Shown: positions 15,401-22,213 of the stretch, piece by piece | Position numbering within the stretch: position 1 is the first letter of the stretch | How the letters are laid out: the number at the start of each line of letters is the position of its first letter | Assembly (NCBI GenBank): GCA_030654175.1 | Contig: JAURXZ010000024.1 | Coordinates: forward strand, 434,001-498,000 | Origin: Bacteroidia bacterium | Lineage (GTDB): Bacteria; Bacteroidota; Bacteroidia; 2-12-FULL-35-15 | Direction of reading: 5' to 3' | DNA length: 64,000 nucleotides | Notes under the pieces: generated by a model | What the model was told of the DNA's origin: nothing | What the model saw: the letters and a program-made list of their open reading frames with translations, nothing else | Databases searched by the model: none | Made by a program: the position numbers and the translations under genes

Positions 15401-17683
15401 GATGGTGTGCTACGCTATACCGAAAAAGATGTGAACGGAGAAAGCATCTACAAACAATTCAGTATTGCGGAATTATCCCCTGAAGCAAAAGCAGAATATA
15501 CACGCATCAGCGAAAAAGTAAAATCTGTTTCTACTGGTATTACTATTTCGCCAATAGATGTGATTATACAAAAATTAGAAAAGGCAGGTTACAGCGTAGC
15601 TGAAGTAACAGGCAGAAAATATGGTGTGCAGTTAAATTTAAAAACCAATCAGGGTTTAGTGTTGGCTCGTAAAAAACTAAACACCAATGATGCGTTCCGC
15701 AAATTCAACAACAATGAAGTGGATGTATTAATGATTAATCAATCAGGCAGCACAGGCGCATCGGCACACGCTATTGTTACCGCTAAAGTTCCTAAAGAAG
15801 AAGTAAGACAGCGTGTAATGATTGTTTTGCAAGCGGAGTTAGATATTAATACCGAAGTACAAAAACGTGGGCGTATCAATCGTACAGGACAAATATTAAA
15901 ACCGATTTACGATTATGTAAATTCTTCTATACCTGCCGAAAAGCGGTTAATGATGATGTTACAAAAAAAATTAAAATCATTGGATGCAAATACAAGCTCC
16001 AATCAAAAACAAAGCACCAAGATTTTAGACGTACCGGATTTCTTAAATAAATACGGAGATAAAATCGTTACCGAATATCTTTCTGAAAACCCTGAAATAA
16101 ATAAGTTATTGAACGACCCTTTGAAATTAGAAGATACCGAAAACGAAGATGGCAATTCAACAGAAGATGCAGCTCATAAAGTATCGGGGCGTGTTGCGGT
16201 TCTTTCAACCAAAATGCAACAGGATTTTTACAATGAAATTGCTGAACGCTACGTTGATTTTATTGAGTATTTAAAACAATCAGGCGAGTATGATTTAGAA
16301 GTGGAAGCAATGAATTTAGAGGCGGAGCTTGTCAGTCATTCCGTTATAAAGGTTGGCAAAGGTGGTGAGAGCGCATTTGGCGAGGATAGCATTTTAGAAA
16401 CAGTAAAAGCGAATGTTTTGAAAAAGCCTTTTACAAAAATTGAACTCGAAAATATTATTACTGAATCATTAAACGGAAAAGATTTTAAAACCCTGCAAGC
16501 TGAAAGTATTAAGGACTTCGAGAGCTTTGTTACAAAGCGTTTAAAAGATGAACTGGAAGAAAATACAACTAAGTATGCCGAGTTAATAAAAAATGTACCC
16601 AATGAAAAAAAGGTACTGAAAGTTTTGGAAAAAGAAGGTCAGGGAGCTTACCAAGCTGAAATAAAAAAACGTGAGAAGATTTTAAAGGATGCTGAAATTG
16701 CCTCCATTGCTCAGATTGAAAAGGTAACAACTAACCGCAACGGGTACACGGAAGGATTATTAAAATTCTTTCACATCAGTAAAAAATTAAGTTACCCTGT
16801 GCAATCATACGATGGTGGACACGAAACAGTATTAGGCGTATTCGTTGGTTTTATCATTGATAAGAAAAAGAAAAAGCCCTATGCGCCAAGTGCTATGAAA
16901 TTACGCTTCGCTATTGCAAACAGCAATAAATATATTGCCATACCTGCCAGTTACAACAAGGACGTAATGGCAATTAAAGGCGAGAGCGTAAGCGTTGATG
17001 ATAAAGGATTAGCTGACACATTAAAAGAGTGGGAAACTGCCGTTAAAACAGGTACGGTAGATAGAAAAATACGCCACATCATTACAGGAAATTTATTACA
17101 AGCATTTAGCGATTACAAAGGAAAGTTAGTAAGTTATACTACCATTGACGGAGCAACGAAGAAAGGTATTCTAATGCCTGATAACTGGCTCCCATCTGAA
17201 GAAACAAAAGGTAAAGTAAATGTGCCAATAGGTAAAGCATTAAAAATTATTTCCTCTCTTACCGTTGGTAATTCTATCAATACCAATAATGGTGTTGGTA
17301 TTATTCGCCAAAGGGATAATTACAAAATTATTGTACCGGCATCTCGTCAGCGTGGTGGTGTGTTTTATTTAGACACCGATATTTTACCACTCGTTGAAAA
17401 CAGAAAGTTTGAAAAGTTAGCGGATAAAATGGTAGCGTTAATGGATTTTAAACATATCGGCAAACTGGTAGAGTTACTGCAAAATAAACACGGTAGCAAT
17501 GTTACGTTGAGCGCATCTCAATTCGACATCATTAAAAAAGATATTCCGCAAGGACAAACAAGAGAGCGTAAACCTTTAGAGAAAGCTAAAATAATTCACG
17601 AAGAATTTATCGAACCTGATAACAGGGAACTGGAGTTAGAAGCAATGGCAATCGAACTGGAATTAGAACTAATGGAATTTTGA
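12464..17683 (+). CDS. Polyvalent protein: RadC-like JAB domain, N6-adenine methylase, Strawberry-notch helicase
   Basis: 1739 residues. Residues about 30-165 are a RadC (DUF2466) JAMM domain with AHNHPSGNLKPSDAD (His115, His117, Asp128). Residues about 270-480 are an N6-adenine methylase: GFEPSAGNGLL (SAM loop, about 293) and NPPF (about 361). Residues about 590-1180 are a superfamily 2 helicase of the Strawberry-notch group: DQTGIGKGR (Walker A, about 613), MDESHN (about 740), FLSAT (about 768) and KRGRINRTGQ (about 1130). The remainder is helical linker plus a beta domain. Such fusions are known in phages and conjugative elements as polyvalent proteins, thought to protect incoming DNA and remodel host chromatin. 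A strong terminator does not follow; the ATPase gene begins 41 bases later. Confidence 0.85.
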   Translation: MTKLYKTQAEVIFGIAGISQGDIPEVKVRFNRSARKKFLGRIARSGDVADFIRKIYKRGEVELQEQFIVLYLNQSNEIVGYYRHAKGGINSTIADVRIILSTALKSNCVSIIIAHNHPSGNLKPSDADKHLTKKIKDAGQLMDITVLDHIIITKDSFYSFADEGLLGLNGAETMDNIQLFVMRIETDLIAKTKHNKLSVEKLAASFGITDKTEVKEFTELAIVNRARKIAHSGNSIEQNYFDIVDLYNHQVNLSHRTSQSILLQQYSTPAPIGYLAGIFCGIDKFDSAINGYVGFEPSAGNGLLTIASKPENFIVNEIDSTRNKNLQAQGYKVVHKVDATEAFNKSISFKFHKTFNAVITNPPFGNLDRALPYDNFQFKTLDHVMALRALDTMATNGKAAIIIGGHTQWDEKGRIQAGKNRIFFNYLYSHYNVEDVINIDGHKLYSRQGTAFNVRLILIDGRKEIFIGNAPPKDNDKDVVVKSFEELYERVTENISSDTDMKKVNEYELEARALELELELMQGNGLGAPYMPASESCVVLDTVVPDSMDYETHGAVKRIKEAVGGDIDAFVRQRLKYRSSVELCKSLSAEQIDAVAMAIYNIEVRKQGMIIGDQTGIGKGRIAAAMIRYAVNQGHQPIFITEKANLFSDLYRDLVAIGSSHLVPFIVNGKESKTDIKDEQGDIVYQALPPTEQNAIFKDKKVPKKFDFVLATYSQFNSPEKKPEKPSFISAIAQDNILIMDESHNSSGSSNTGEYMQAVLAKTKGVVFLSATFAKRPDNMPVYAMKTSISDANMSKEELVEAITKGGVALQEVLASQLVEEGQMLRRERSFEGVEVNYITLDAKEQEHKAIADNITSILRDVIGFQKNFVDEEVEELDKIAVAEGKETQVRKGTSEAGVSNQPYFSKVFNVINQMLFSIKAEAVAERAIERLKEGKKPVIAFASTMGSFIEQMENEHGMPVKDGDTINADFSEVLMRGLDGVLRYTEKDVNGESIYKQFSIAELSPEAKAEYTRISEKVKSVSTGITISPIDVIIQKLEKAGYSVAEVTGRKYGVQLNLKTNQGLVLARKKLNTNDAFRKFNNNEVDVLMINQSGSTGASAHAIVTAKVPKEEVRQRVMIVLQAELDINTEVQKRGRINRTGQILKPIYDYVNSSIPAEKRLMMMLQKKLKSLDANTSSNQKQSTKILDVPDFLNKYGDKIVTEYLSENPEINKLLNDPLKLEDTENEDGNSTEDAAHKVSGRVAVLSTKMQQDFYNEIAERYVDFIEYLKQSGEYDLEVEAMNLEAELVSHSVIKVGKGGESAFGEDSILETVKANVLKKPFTKIELENIITESLNGKDFKTLQAESIKDFESFVTKRLKDELEENTTKYAELIKNVPNEKKVLKVLEKEGQGAYQAEIKKREKILKDAEIASIAQIEKVTTNRNGYTEGLLKFFHISKKLSYPVQSYDGGHETVLGVFVGFIIDKKKKKPYAPSAMKLRFAIANSNKYIAIPASYNKDVMAIKGESVSVDDKGLADTLKEWETAVKTGTVDRKIRHIITGNLLQAFSDYKGKLVSYTTIDGATKKGILMPDNWLPSEETKGKVNVPIGKALKIISSLTVGNSINTNNGVGIIRQRDNYKIIVPASRQRGGVFYLDTDILPLVENRKFEKLADKMVALMDFKHIGKLVELLQNKHGSNVTLSASQFDIIKKDIPQGQTRERKPLEKAKIIHEEFIEPDNRELELEAMAIELELELMEF

Positions 17684-17724
17684 GGCAGAGCCTCTTTTAT
17701 TAAAACAAACTAAAATTTAATACT

Positions 17725-19209
17725 ATGATAACCGCAAACAATTATTACAATCAAATAAACAGCATTGGCGCAAACCAATTACCGCCAACACTTTTAAAGA
17801 GCCATGAGTTAGTAAACAAAGTAACTCAAGAGGGTGCAAGTTGGGAAACCTATAACGGTAACGCTACAATCAAACGCATGATTGATTTGTATTTAACCAA
17901 GCTCAACGAATATGTAGAGCAAAAGAACCCCGAACAAAAAGCGGTAAGTCCTGGACACAAAGAAACTGTTAAGCATGAAAAAAAACAGCATCATGTGAAA
18001 CCACACAAAGAGCCGAAAGCAAAAGCGGTAAAACAAAAAAAGGTTGATAACGCAACACAGGTAGAACACATCGAAGATGAATTAAAATTTATCAAACGCT
18101 TTACATTGCTGAACGGAAAAACAAAAACTGCCGAGCAAGTATTGGGCTTTTTAAACAGCGTACAAAAAGCGATTATCGAAAAGCGCATCCGTAAAACCTC
18201 GCCTTATGCTGCGGAAATAAAAATCATTCAGGAAAAATTAGTGCAGACCTATAACGCAATGGGGACAAGTATTCAAATCCATTTGAAACCTGAAACAATG
18301 GAGAAGATGATTAAGCTCGTTAAGAGTGAAAAAGTAATGCCCTCCATTAAATTCATAAAACGCTATGTGAGTTTACAAGGTAAAATTGGCGTAAAAGATA
18401 AAGCGAAAAAATTATTTGATGATATGCAGAAGGCTGTTAAACATGGTGTTTTAACGAAATCCGATAAATATGCCGATAAAGTAAACGTGATGTATTTGAG
18501 CTTACACAATTTATTATTCAAACCGAAACAACATGATGCGCTTGATATTTCTAAACATGAACTAAACGGATTATTGGGTATTCTAAACGATTGTGGTTGC
18601 AACGGATTAGAAGGTGTGGATGATGACATGGAAGAACCACGAGCTATAACAAAGCAAAATAAAATTATGAATAGCGTTGATTTTGCAAGGATGCAATTTG
18701 ATAGTATTGGTTTTCAGGGCAAGTGGTTAGATTTTATCGGAGATCCGTCAAAGGGTTTTACTGCGATGGTATTCGGTAAACCGAAAATGGGAAAATCTTA
18801 TTTGTGTATTGATTTTGCAGGTTATTTGGCTCGTCATCACGGAAAGGTTCTCTATGTAGCCAAAGAAGAAAAGCTCGATGCTACGCTTCAAAAGAAGCTG
18901 AACGATACCAATGTAAAGCATCCTAACCTATTTGTGAGTGATTATTTGCCCAACACATTAAGCAACTATGATTATGTATTTATTGATAGCGTAAACAAAA
19001 TGGAGCTTCAACCGAGCGATTTGGATACTTTAAAGGCGAACAATCCGGGTGTTTCCTTCATCTATGTATTCCAAACTACCAAAGAAGGAAACTTCAGGGG
19101 TTCTAACCATTTTCAACACGATGTGGATGTGGTTATCGAAGTCCCCGAAAAAGGGCAAGCTACTCAAAACGGTCGGTTTAATCAGGGTGGGGAGATGCAG
19201 ATATTCTAA
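17725..19209 (+). CDS. RecA-like P-loop ATPase with duplicated helical domain
   Basis: 494 residues. Residues about 122-180 and 209-265 are two copies of one helical domain (KFIKRFTLLNGKTKT... and KFIKRYVSLQGKIGV...). Residues about 335-494 form a RecA/RadA-like ATPase: MVFGKPKMGKSYLC (Walker A, about 351-358), KVLYVAKEEK, then NYDYVFIDSVNKM (Walker B, about 415) and FIYVFQTTKEGNF. The FtsK/HerA packaging motifs are not seen. The domain repeats resemble linkers in polyvalent proteins. It may be a DNA-handling partner of the helicase, or a packaging motor of an unusual kind. It is the last gene before the block's terminator. Confidence 0.65.
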   Translation: MITANNYYNQINSIGANQLPPTLLKSHELVNKVTQEGASWETYNGNATIKRMIDLYLTKLNEYVEQKNPEQKAVSPGHKETVKHEKKQHHVKPHKEPKAKAVKQKKVDNATQVEHIEDELKFIKRFTLLNGKTKTAEQVLGFLNSVQKAIIEKRIRKTSPYAAEIKIIQEKLVQTYNAMGTSIQIHLKPETMEKMIKLVKSEKVMPSIKFIKRYVSLQGKIGVKDKAKKLFDDMQKAVKHGVLTKSDKYADKVNVMYLSLHNLLFKPKQHDALDISKHELNGLLGILNDCGCNGLEGVDDDMEEPRAITKQNKIMNSVDFARMQFDSIGFQGKWLDFIGDPSKGFTAMVFGKPKMGKSYLCIDFAGYLARHHGKVLYVAKEEKLDATLQKKLNDTNVKHPNLFVSDYLPNTLSNYDYVFIDSVNKMELQPSDLDTLKANNPGVSFIYVFQTTKEGNFRGSNHFQHDVDVVIEVPEKGQATQNGRFNQGGEMQIF

Positions 19210-19213
19210 AAGA

Positions 19214-19245
19214 AAAAAGGTCGGAAATTTCGACCTTTTTTCTTT
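19214..19245 (+). terminator. Terminator closing the accessory block; left copy of a direct repeat
   Basis: Stem AAAAAGGTCG...CGACCTTTTT with loop GAAATTT-type and T-rich 3' side (TTTTTTCTTTT), 5 bases after the ATPase stop. The same motif recurs imperfectly at 20305-20348, after the metal-resistance genes. Confidence 0.85.
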
Positions 19246-19258
19246 TATTGGTGTTTTT
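19214..19258 (+). repeat. Direct repeat, left copy, flanking the ArsR/MerC cassette
   Basis: About 45 bases: AAAAAGGTCG, then AAATT and ACCTTTT, CTTTTATTG and TTTTT. It matches 20305-20348 with roughly 80 per cent identity by eye and one single-base gap. Confidence 0.7.
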
Positions 19259-19270
19259 AATATATTTTGT

Positions 19271-19311
19271 ATTTAAGTATTTGCTTAAATAATAAAACAT
19301 AAATACATTTG
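19271..19311 (+). promoter_or_regulatory. ArsR-type operator overlapping a Bacteroidota promoter
   Basis: Perfect 7-bp arms ATTTAAG / CTTAAAT (19271-19290, spacer TATTTG) form an ArsR/SmtB-like operator. It overlaps a -33 TTTG (19280-19283). A -7 TACATTTG (19304-19311) follows after 20 bases, matching the TTTG-N19/20-TAnnTTTG consensus. Binding of the regulator would block the promoter, so autoregulation is likely. Confidence 0.75.
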
Positions 19312-19333
19312 TGACATTGATAATATATATATT

Positions 19334-19702
19334 ATGGAAAACAATACCTGTATTCGTGTTTTAGCCGACCCCATTCAAATAAAAGAATGTAAACAAAGAA
19401 TAAAAGCAAATGAGAAGTCTTTAAATCAGCTATCAAATGTTCTTGCTCTTGCAGGAAATGATGTAAGACTAAAAATTCTTTATTTGATGGAAGAAGAAAA
19501 AGAACTTTGTCCTTGCGATATGAGCGATATTTTAGGGATGAGTATTCCTGCCGTTTCACAACATCTTCGTAAACTTAAAGATGGAAATATCATCGAAGCA
19601 CGTAAAGTAGGACAGACGATAAACTACTCCCTAAAATCAGAGCATTTAAAAATTTTACGACCGTTTTTCAAGTATGTAAATACCGCTAAGGAAACTGTAT
19701 GA
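19334..19702 (+). CDS. ArsR/SmtB-family metal-responsive repressor
   Basis: 122 residues with a winged helix-turn-helix (VRLKILYLMEEEKEL, then DILGMSIPAVSQHLRKLKDG and a wing ARKVGQTINYSL). The metal-site motif ELCPCD (Cys59, Cys61) lies in the classic alpha3 position of ArsR. Extra N-terminal Cys6 and Cys19 may complete the thiolate site. Such proteins release DNA when they bind As(III), Hg(II) or related thiophilic metals. The operator lies directly upstream and the transporter gene overlaps its stop (ATGA), forming a two-gene metal cassette. Confidence 0.9.
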   Translation: MENNTCIRVLADPIQIKECKQRIKANEKSLNQLSNVLALAGNDVRLKILYLMEEEKELCPCDMSDILGMSIPAVSQHLRKLKDGNIIEARKVGQTINYSLKSEHLKILRPFFKYVNTAKETV

Positions 19703-20295
19703 CAAATAAAACATCCATAATAGAACGAATAGGAGTTATTGGCGTTGTATTGACTGCATTAACCTCTCCGTGTTGTTTTCCTTTATTCGGAATTGCTTTA
19801 TCTGCATTAGGATTCGGCTCTTTTGAATTATTCGGAGGAATAACAATGTATGTATTTTTGTCATTGGTTATACTATCTATTTTCGGGGCAGTTTTTTCTT
19901 ATCTGTACCACAAAAAGATAGTTAGTTTAATTGTTGGAGTATTAAGCGGAGCGTTGATATTTTATAACTACTTCTTTGATGAAGTTAGCAATAATACTAT
20001 GTATATCGGGATGATTGGTTTAATGATAACCAGTCTAATGAACTATTATGAAACTAAAATATTTAACCTTATGAAAAACAAAAGTATAATCCTAAAATCA
20101 ACAATCACTTGCCCTTATTGTGGGCATAAAAAAGAAGAAACAATGCCAACGGATGCGTGTCAATTCTTCTATGAATGTGAAAACTGCAAAAAAGCATTAA
20201 AGCCAAAACAAGGGGACTGCTGTGTATATTGCTCTTATGGTTCTGTGCCGTGTCCACCAATTCAGGAAGGTGGAAAAAGGAGTTGTTGCGATTAA
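19699..20295 (+). CDS. MerC-like mercury transporter fused to a GDCCVxC zinc-ribbon domain
   Basis: 198 residues. Residues 1-122 are a four-span MerC-like membrane protein with the metal-binding motif TSPCCFP (Cys25, Cys26) in the first span. Residues about 125-190 form a separate cysteine-rich domain: CPYCGHKKEE, then CENC and the signature GDCCVYCSYGSVPCPPIQ, usually seen as a stand-alone small protein of about 65 residues. Met125 could allow separate translation of that domain. MerC moves Hg(II) into the cytoplasm; the second domain may accept the metal. No mercuric reductase gene is nearby, so the outcome for the metal is unclear. Confidence 0.8.
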   Translation: MTNKTSIIERIGVIGVVLTALTSPCCFPLFGIALSALGFGSFELFGGITMYVFLSLVILSIFGAVFSYLYHKKIVSLIVGVLSGALIFYNYFFDEVSNNTMYIGMIGLMITSLMNYYETKIFNLMKNKSIILKSTITCPYCGHKKEETMPTDACQFFYECENCKKALKPKQGDCCVYCSYGSVPCPPIQEGGKRSCCD

Positions 20296-20304
20296 ATGCG
20301 GATT

Positions 20305-20348
20305 AAAAAGGTCGAAAATTCCAACCTTTTACTTTTATTGCTATTTTT
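20305..20348 (+). repeat. Direct repeat, right copy, degenerate terminator
   Basis: Matches 19214-19258: AAAAAGGTCG, AAATT, CAACCTTTT, CTTTTATTG, TTTTT. The stem is imperfect here, so termination is weaker. It lies 9 bases after the MerC-fusion stop. Confidence 0.65.
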
Positions 20349-20483
20349 ACAATCTTTAAAGACATCAAAAATCGAAATACAAATGCTAACCTCTAAATAT
20401 TCAAGTATGGCTCTAAATTCGCTAAAACCTCTATATCGTCTAACAATTGTTTCGATATTTCGTCAGTAGTGCCCACCAAAAAC
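20349..20483. other. Non-coding junction between the metal cassette and the chromosome
   Basis: Holds only a 28-codon frame (20382-20468, MLTSKYSSMALNSLKPLY...) with no recognisable motif. This is a plausible place for the right border of the transferred DNA, because typical chromosomal Bacteroidota genes begin just after it. No att-like repeat to the left border was found. Confidence 0.35.
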
Positions 20484-20510
20484 CTCGACTTTTGTCGAGG
20501 TTTTTTTAGT
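20484..20510 (-). terminator. Bidirectional Rho-independent terminator
   Basis: Stem CCTCGAC / GTCGAGG with TTTT loop, flanked by A and T runs on both sides. It lies 17 bases beyond the stop of the leftward DUF2141 gene and can also stop rightward transcripts. Confidence 0.85.
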
Positions 20511-20526
20511 TTAAAAGGATTTGTCG

Positions 20527-21030
20527 CTAATAAAATTTCAGGGAAATACTCTGTGTAATTGTACTCTTTACAGGTAAATCAAATTGTGCTTGCACCCAAG
20601 TTGGTGGTCCAAAACTACCCAAAGCATTGTTTGAGAAAGCAAAACCTTCTTGAGGTATACCAACAAAATTGGCGTCAATAGAGGCATTATCATTCTCATC
20701 ATGAAAAATTCCGAATGCATATTGTCCCGCAGGTAAGCTATCTACTTGTATAACCATGTTTCCACCAGTAGTTGGCAAAAATACCTGTCTGTATGCTTGA
20801 CCAGGATCATTGAATGTTTGCTCCGAATTATATAAGGCAACATTTACCTTGCCATTGGTGTTTTTCATTCCATTTAAATTAATAACAATATAAGATAAAG
20901 AATCTGAAGGGTTGGTATTTCCATTGATGGTTGTATTGGGGGCAACTTTTGGTGCATCCTTTTCTTTTTTGCAAGATATAGAGAACATACAAAAAATAGT
21001 TACTACTAATATTGTTTTGATTGTTTCCAT
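20527..21030 (-). CDS. DUF2141 lipoprotein
   Basis: 167 residues. A lipoprotein signal peptide ends at CMFSISC, followed by KKEKDAP. The mature part shows the DUF2141 pattern: NVALYNSEQTFND, then VDSLPAGQYAFGIFHDENDN (a highly typical block) and IPQEGFAFSNNA with a closing beta strand. The family forms a secreted beta-sandwich of unknown function, common in Bacteroidota. It is alone in its transcription unit, with a terminator downstream. Confidence 0.9.
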   Translation of the reverse strand: METIKTILVVTIFCMFSISCKKEKDAPKVAPNTTINGNTNPSDSLSYIVINLNGMKNTNGKVNVALYNSEQTFNDPGQAYRQVFLPTTGGNMVIQVDSLPAGQYAFGIFHDENDNASIDANFVGIPQEGFAFSNNALGSFGPPTWVQAQFDLPVKSTITQSISLKFY

Positions 21031-21330
21031 AAAACAAATATATTCAATTTAGCTATTATATACTAGAGCAATTGTATTGATTTTGTTTTTATGGTTCGAC
21101 ATTCGTTATTTTACGATATAAAATCCATTAAGAAGAGCAAAAGTTGATTAATTCTTTATCACTACTACTGCTACTGCATTTTTTTATCAGGCCTGAAAGG
21201 CGCTCCAAGATCCCTCTTTAATAGTTTAGTGTGAATTATGCAATTAATTTTAGAACTTGTATAAGTTAAACTCATTTATGATTTTTCACCTTTGTTCAAC
21301 GAAAATCCAATCGTATTAAATCAGATCAAA
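21031..21330. other. Intergenic, with remains of an old gene end
   Basis: No intact gene. On the minus strand 21150-21180 reads as a short NAVAVVVIKN-stop tail, such as ends decayed exported proteins. Near 21288-21296 a CACCTTTG element could be the -7 box of the ice-binding pseudogene. Confidence 0.4.
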
Positions 21331-21836
21331 ATGAAAAAACTATACCCAATTGTCTTAACATTTGCAGCAGTACTATTTTTTTCTAAAATAAATTTTTGTC
21401 AGGCGCCTGCTCTAGGTGGAGCTTACGGTTTTGCTGTTTTTTTCTTCTGCAGGAGCGTTTGCTAATTTAGGACCAACAAGTGTAACAGGCGATGTTGGTT
21501 ATAATGCCGATGCATTCGCAGCTTTTCCTCCGGGTATATTAAATGGACAAATTCATACTATTGATGGTTTCCCCTGACTTAGAAAGCGCGGGCGAAGTTG
21601 TTAGCTTTTATCCTAATCCATTTACAACCTCAATAAACGTGGTGATAAATGATCCATCACAAAATAAAGCAGAACTAAAAGTTTTTAATATTTTAGGGGA
21701 GGAAGTATTGAATACAACACTTATTCAACAAGTAAACACTATTGAAGCGAGCAATCTTTCTTCAGGGATTTATACTTACAAAGTAATAAGTAATAACAAA
21801 ACCTTACAGACAGGGAGGTTGATTTCTCAGCAATAA
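21331..21836 (+). pseudogene. Ice-binding protein (DUF3494) with T9SS sorting domain, frameshifted and internally deleted
   Basis: ATG 21331 starts a signal peptide (MKKLYPIVLTFAAVLFF). The frame breaks at a T7 tract near 21442. In the shifted frame it continues with SAGAFANLGPTSVTGDVGYN, then FAAFPPGILNGQIHTID, the diagnostic start of the DUF3494 ice-binding fold. It then stops at 21578 and lacks the central beta-helix of about 130 residues. A third stretch (21590-21836) encodes a complete T9SS C-terminal domain: SFYPNPFTTSINVV, KVFNILGEEV, LSSGIYTYKV. Frameshift plus deletion make it non-functional as an ice-binding protein. A short 97-residue frame for the tail remains open. Confidence 0.85.
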
Positions 21837-21925
21837 ACCGGTATAAATATTTCAACCTTTTTTATTGAGAATGAAAGAGAAAAATTAAACACAGTTAATT
21901 TATAACTGTTCTTGACAAATACTTA

Positions 21926-22213
21926 CTATTCAACCCCTCTTCTTTTAGATTCCTTCACAGGTTTTGATCTTTTTCCTTTTCGCTTTTTTGAAATTTTTTC
22001 GTCAAGGATACCAGCATTGTTTTTTTCTGTTTCTGCCTTTGCTTTTTCTGCTTCGTTTTTTCTTTCTCTTTCTCTTTTTTGTTCGGATTTTAATTCCACT
22101 TTCGCTTGCTTTCTTGTTTCGGATGGAGTTGTTATTTGAGCCATTGATTGTTTTGATATACTGATACTAATCAAAATCACTACTATTCGGCAATATTTAA
22201 TGATGTCTTTCAT
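21926..22213 (-). CDS. Small secreted, highly charged protein
   Basis: 95 residues from the internal ATG at 22213. The longer frame upstream lacks a sensible start context. The N-terminus is a signal peptide (MKDIIKYCRIVVILISISIS, cut after SMAQ). The mature chain is almost all Lys/Glu/Arg (KVELKSEQKRERERKNEAEK) and ends KRRGVE. Low-complexity exported proteins of this kind are common in Bacteroidota and no family or function is known. Confidence 0.5.
   Translation of the reverse strand: MKDIIKYCRIVVILISISISKQSMAQITTPSETRKQAKVELKSEQKRERERKNEAEKAKAETEKNNAGILDEKISKKRKGKRSKPVKESKRRGVE

Larger units (their letters stand above)
1690..19245. mobile_element. Candidate non-tailed provirus or virus-derived integrated element (about 17.5 kb)
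   Basis: All genes run rightwards with 1-35 base gaps or short overlaps. In order the block has small paired regulators, a DUF4373-like replication protein, membrane/coiled-coil proteins, a transglutaminase-like protein, a candidate jelly-roll capsid gene closed by a terminator, small beta-rich proteins, a GH73 muramidase, holin- and spanin-like membrane proteins, a RadC-methylase-Strawberry-notch polyprotein and a P-loop ATPase. It ends at a strong terminator. No terminase, portal, tail tape-measure, relaxase or integrase is visible, which argues against a tailed prophage or an ICE. The viral reading is inference. The borders are approximate, because no direct repeat or tRNA target was found. 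Confidence 0.6.

Noticed and set aside
17725-19209. FtsK/HerA-type packaging ATPase
   Set aside because: The P-loop and following strands resemble RecA/RadA, and the FtsK motifs are missing.
1690-19245. Tailed prophage interpretation
   Set aside because: No terminase, portal, tail tube or tape-measure protein was found, although lysis and replication genes are present.
1690-19245. Integrative conjugative element interpretation
   Set aside because: No relaxase, coupling ATPase, Tra proteins or integrase.
20440-20480. Sequence GTGCCCACCA, looking like a tRNA or tmRNA 3' end and possible attachment site
   Set aside because: No T-arm (GTTCRA) or pairing acceptor stem could be found upstream; it is likely chance next to the terminator.
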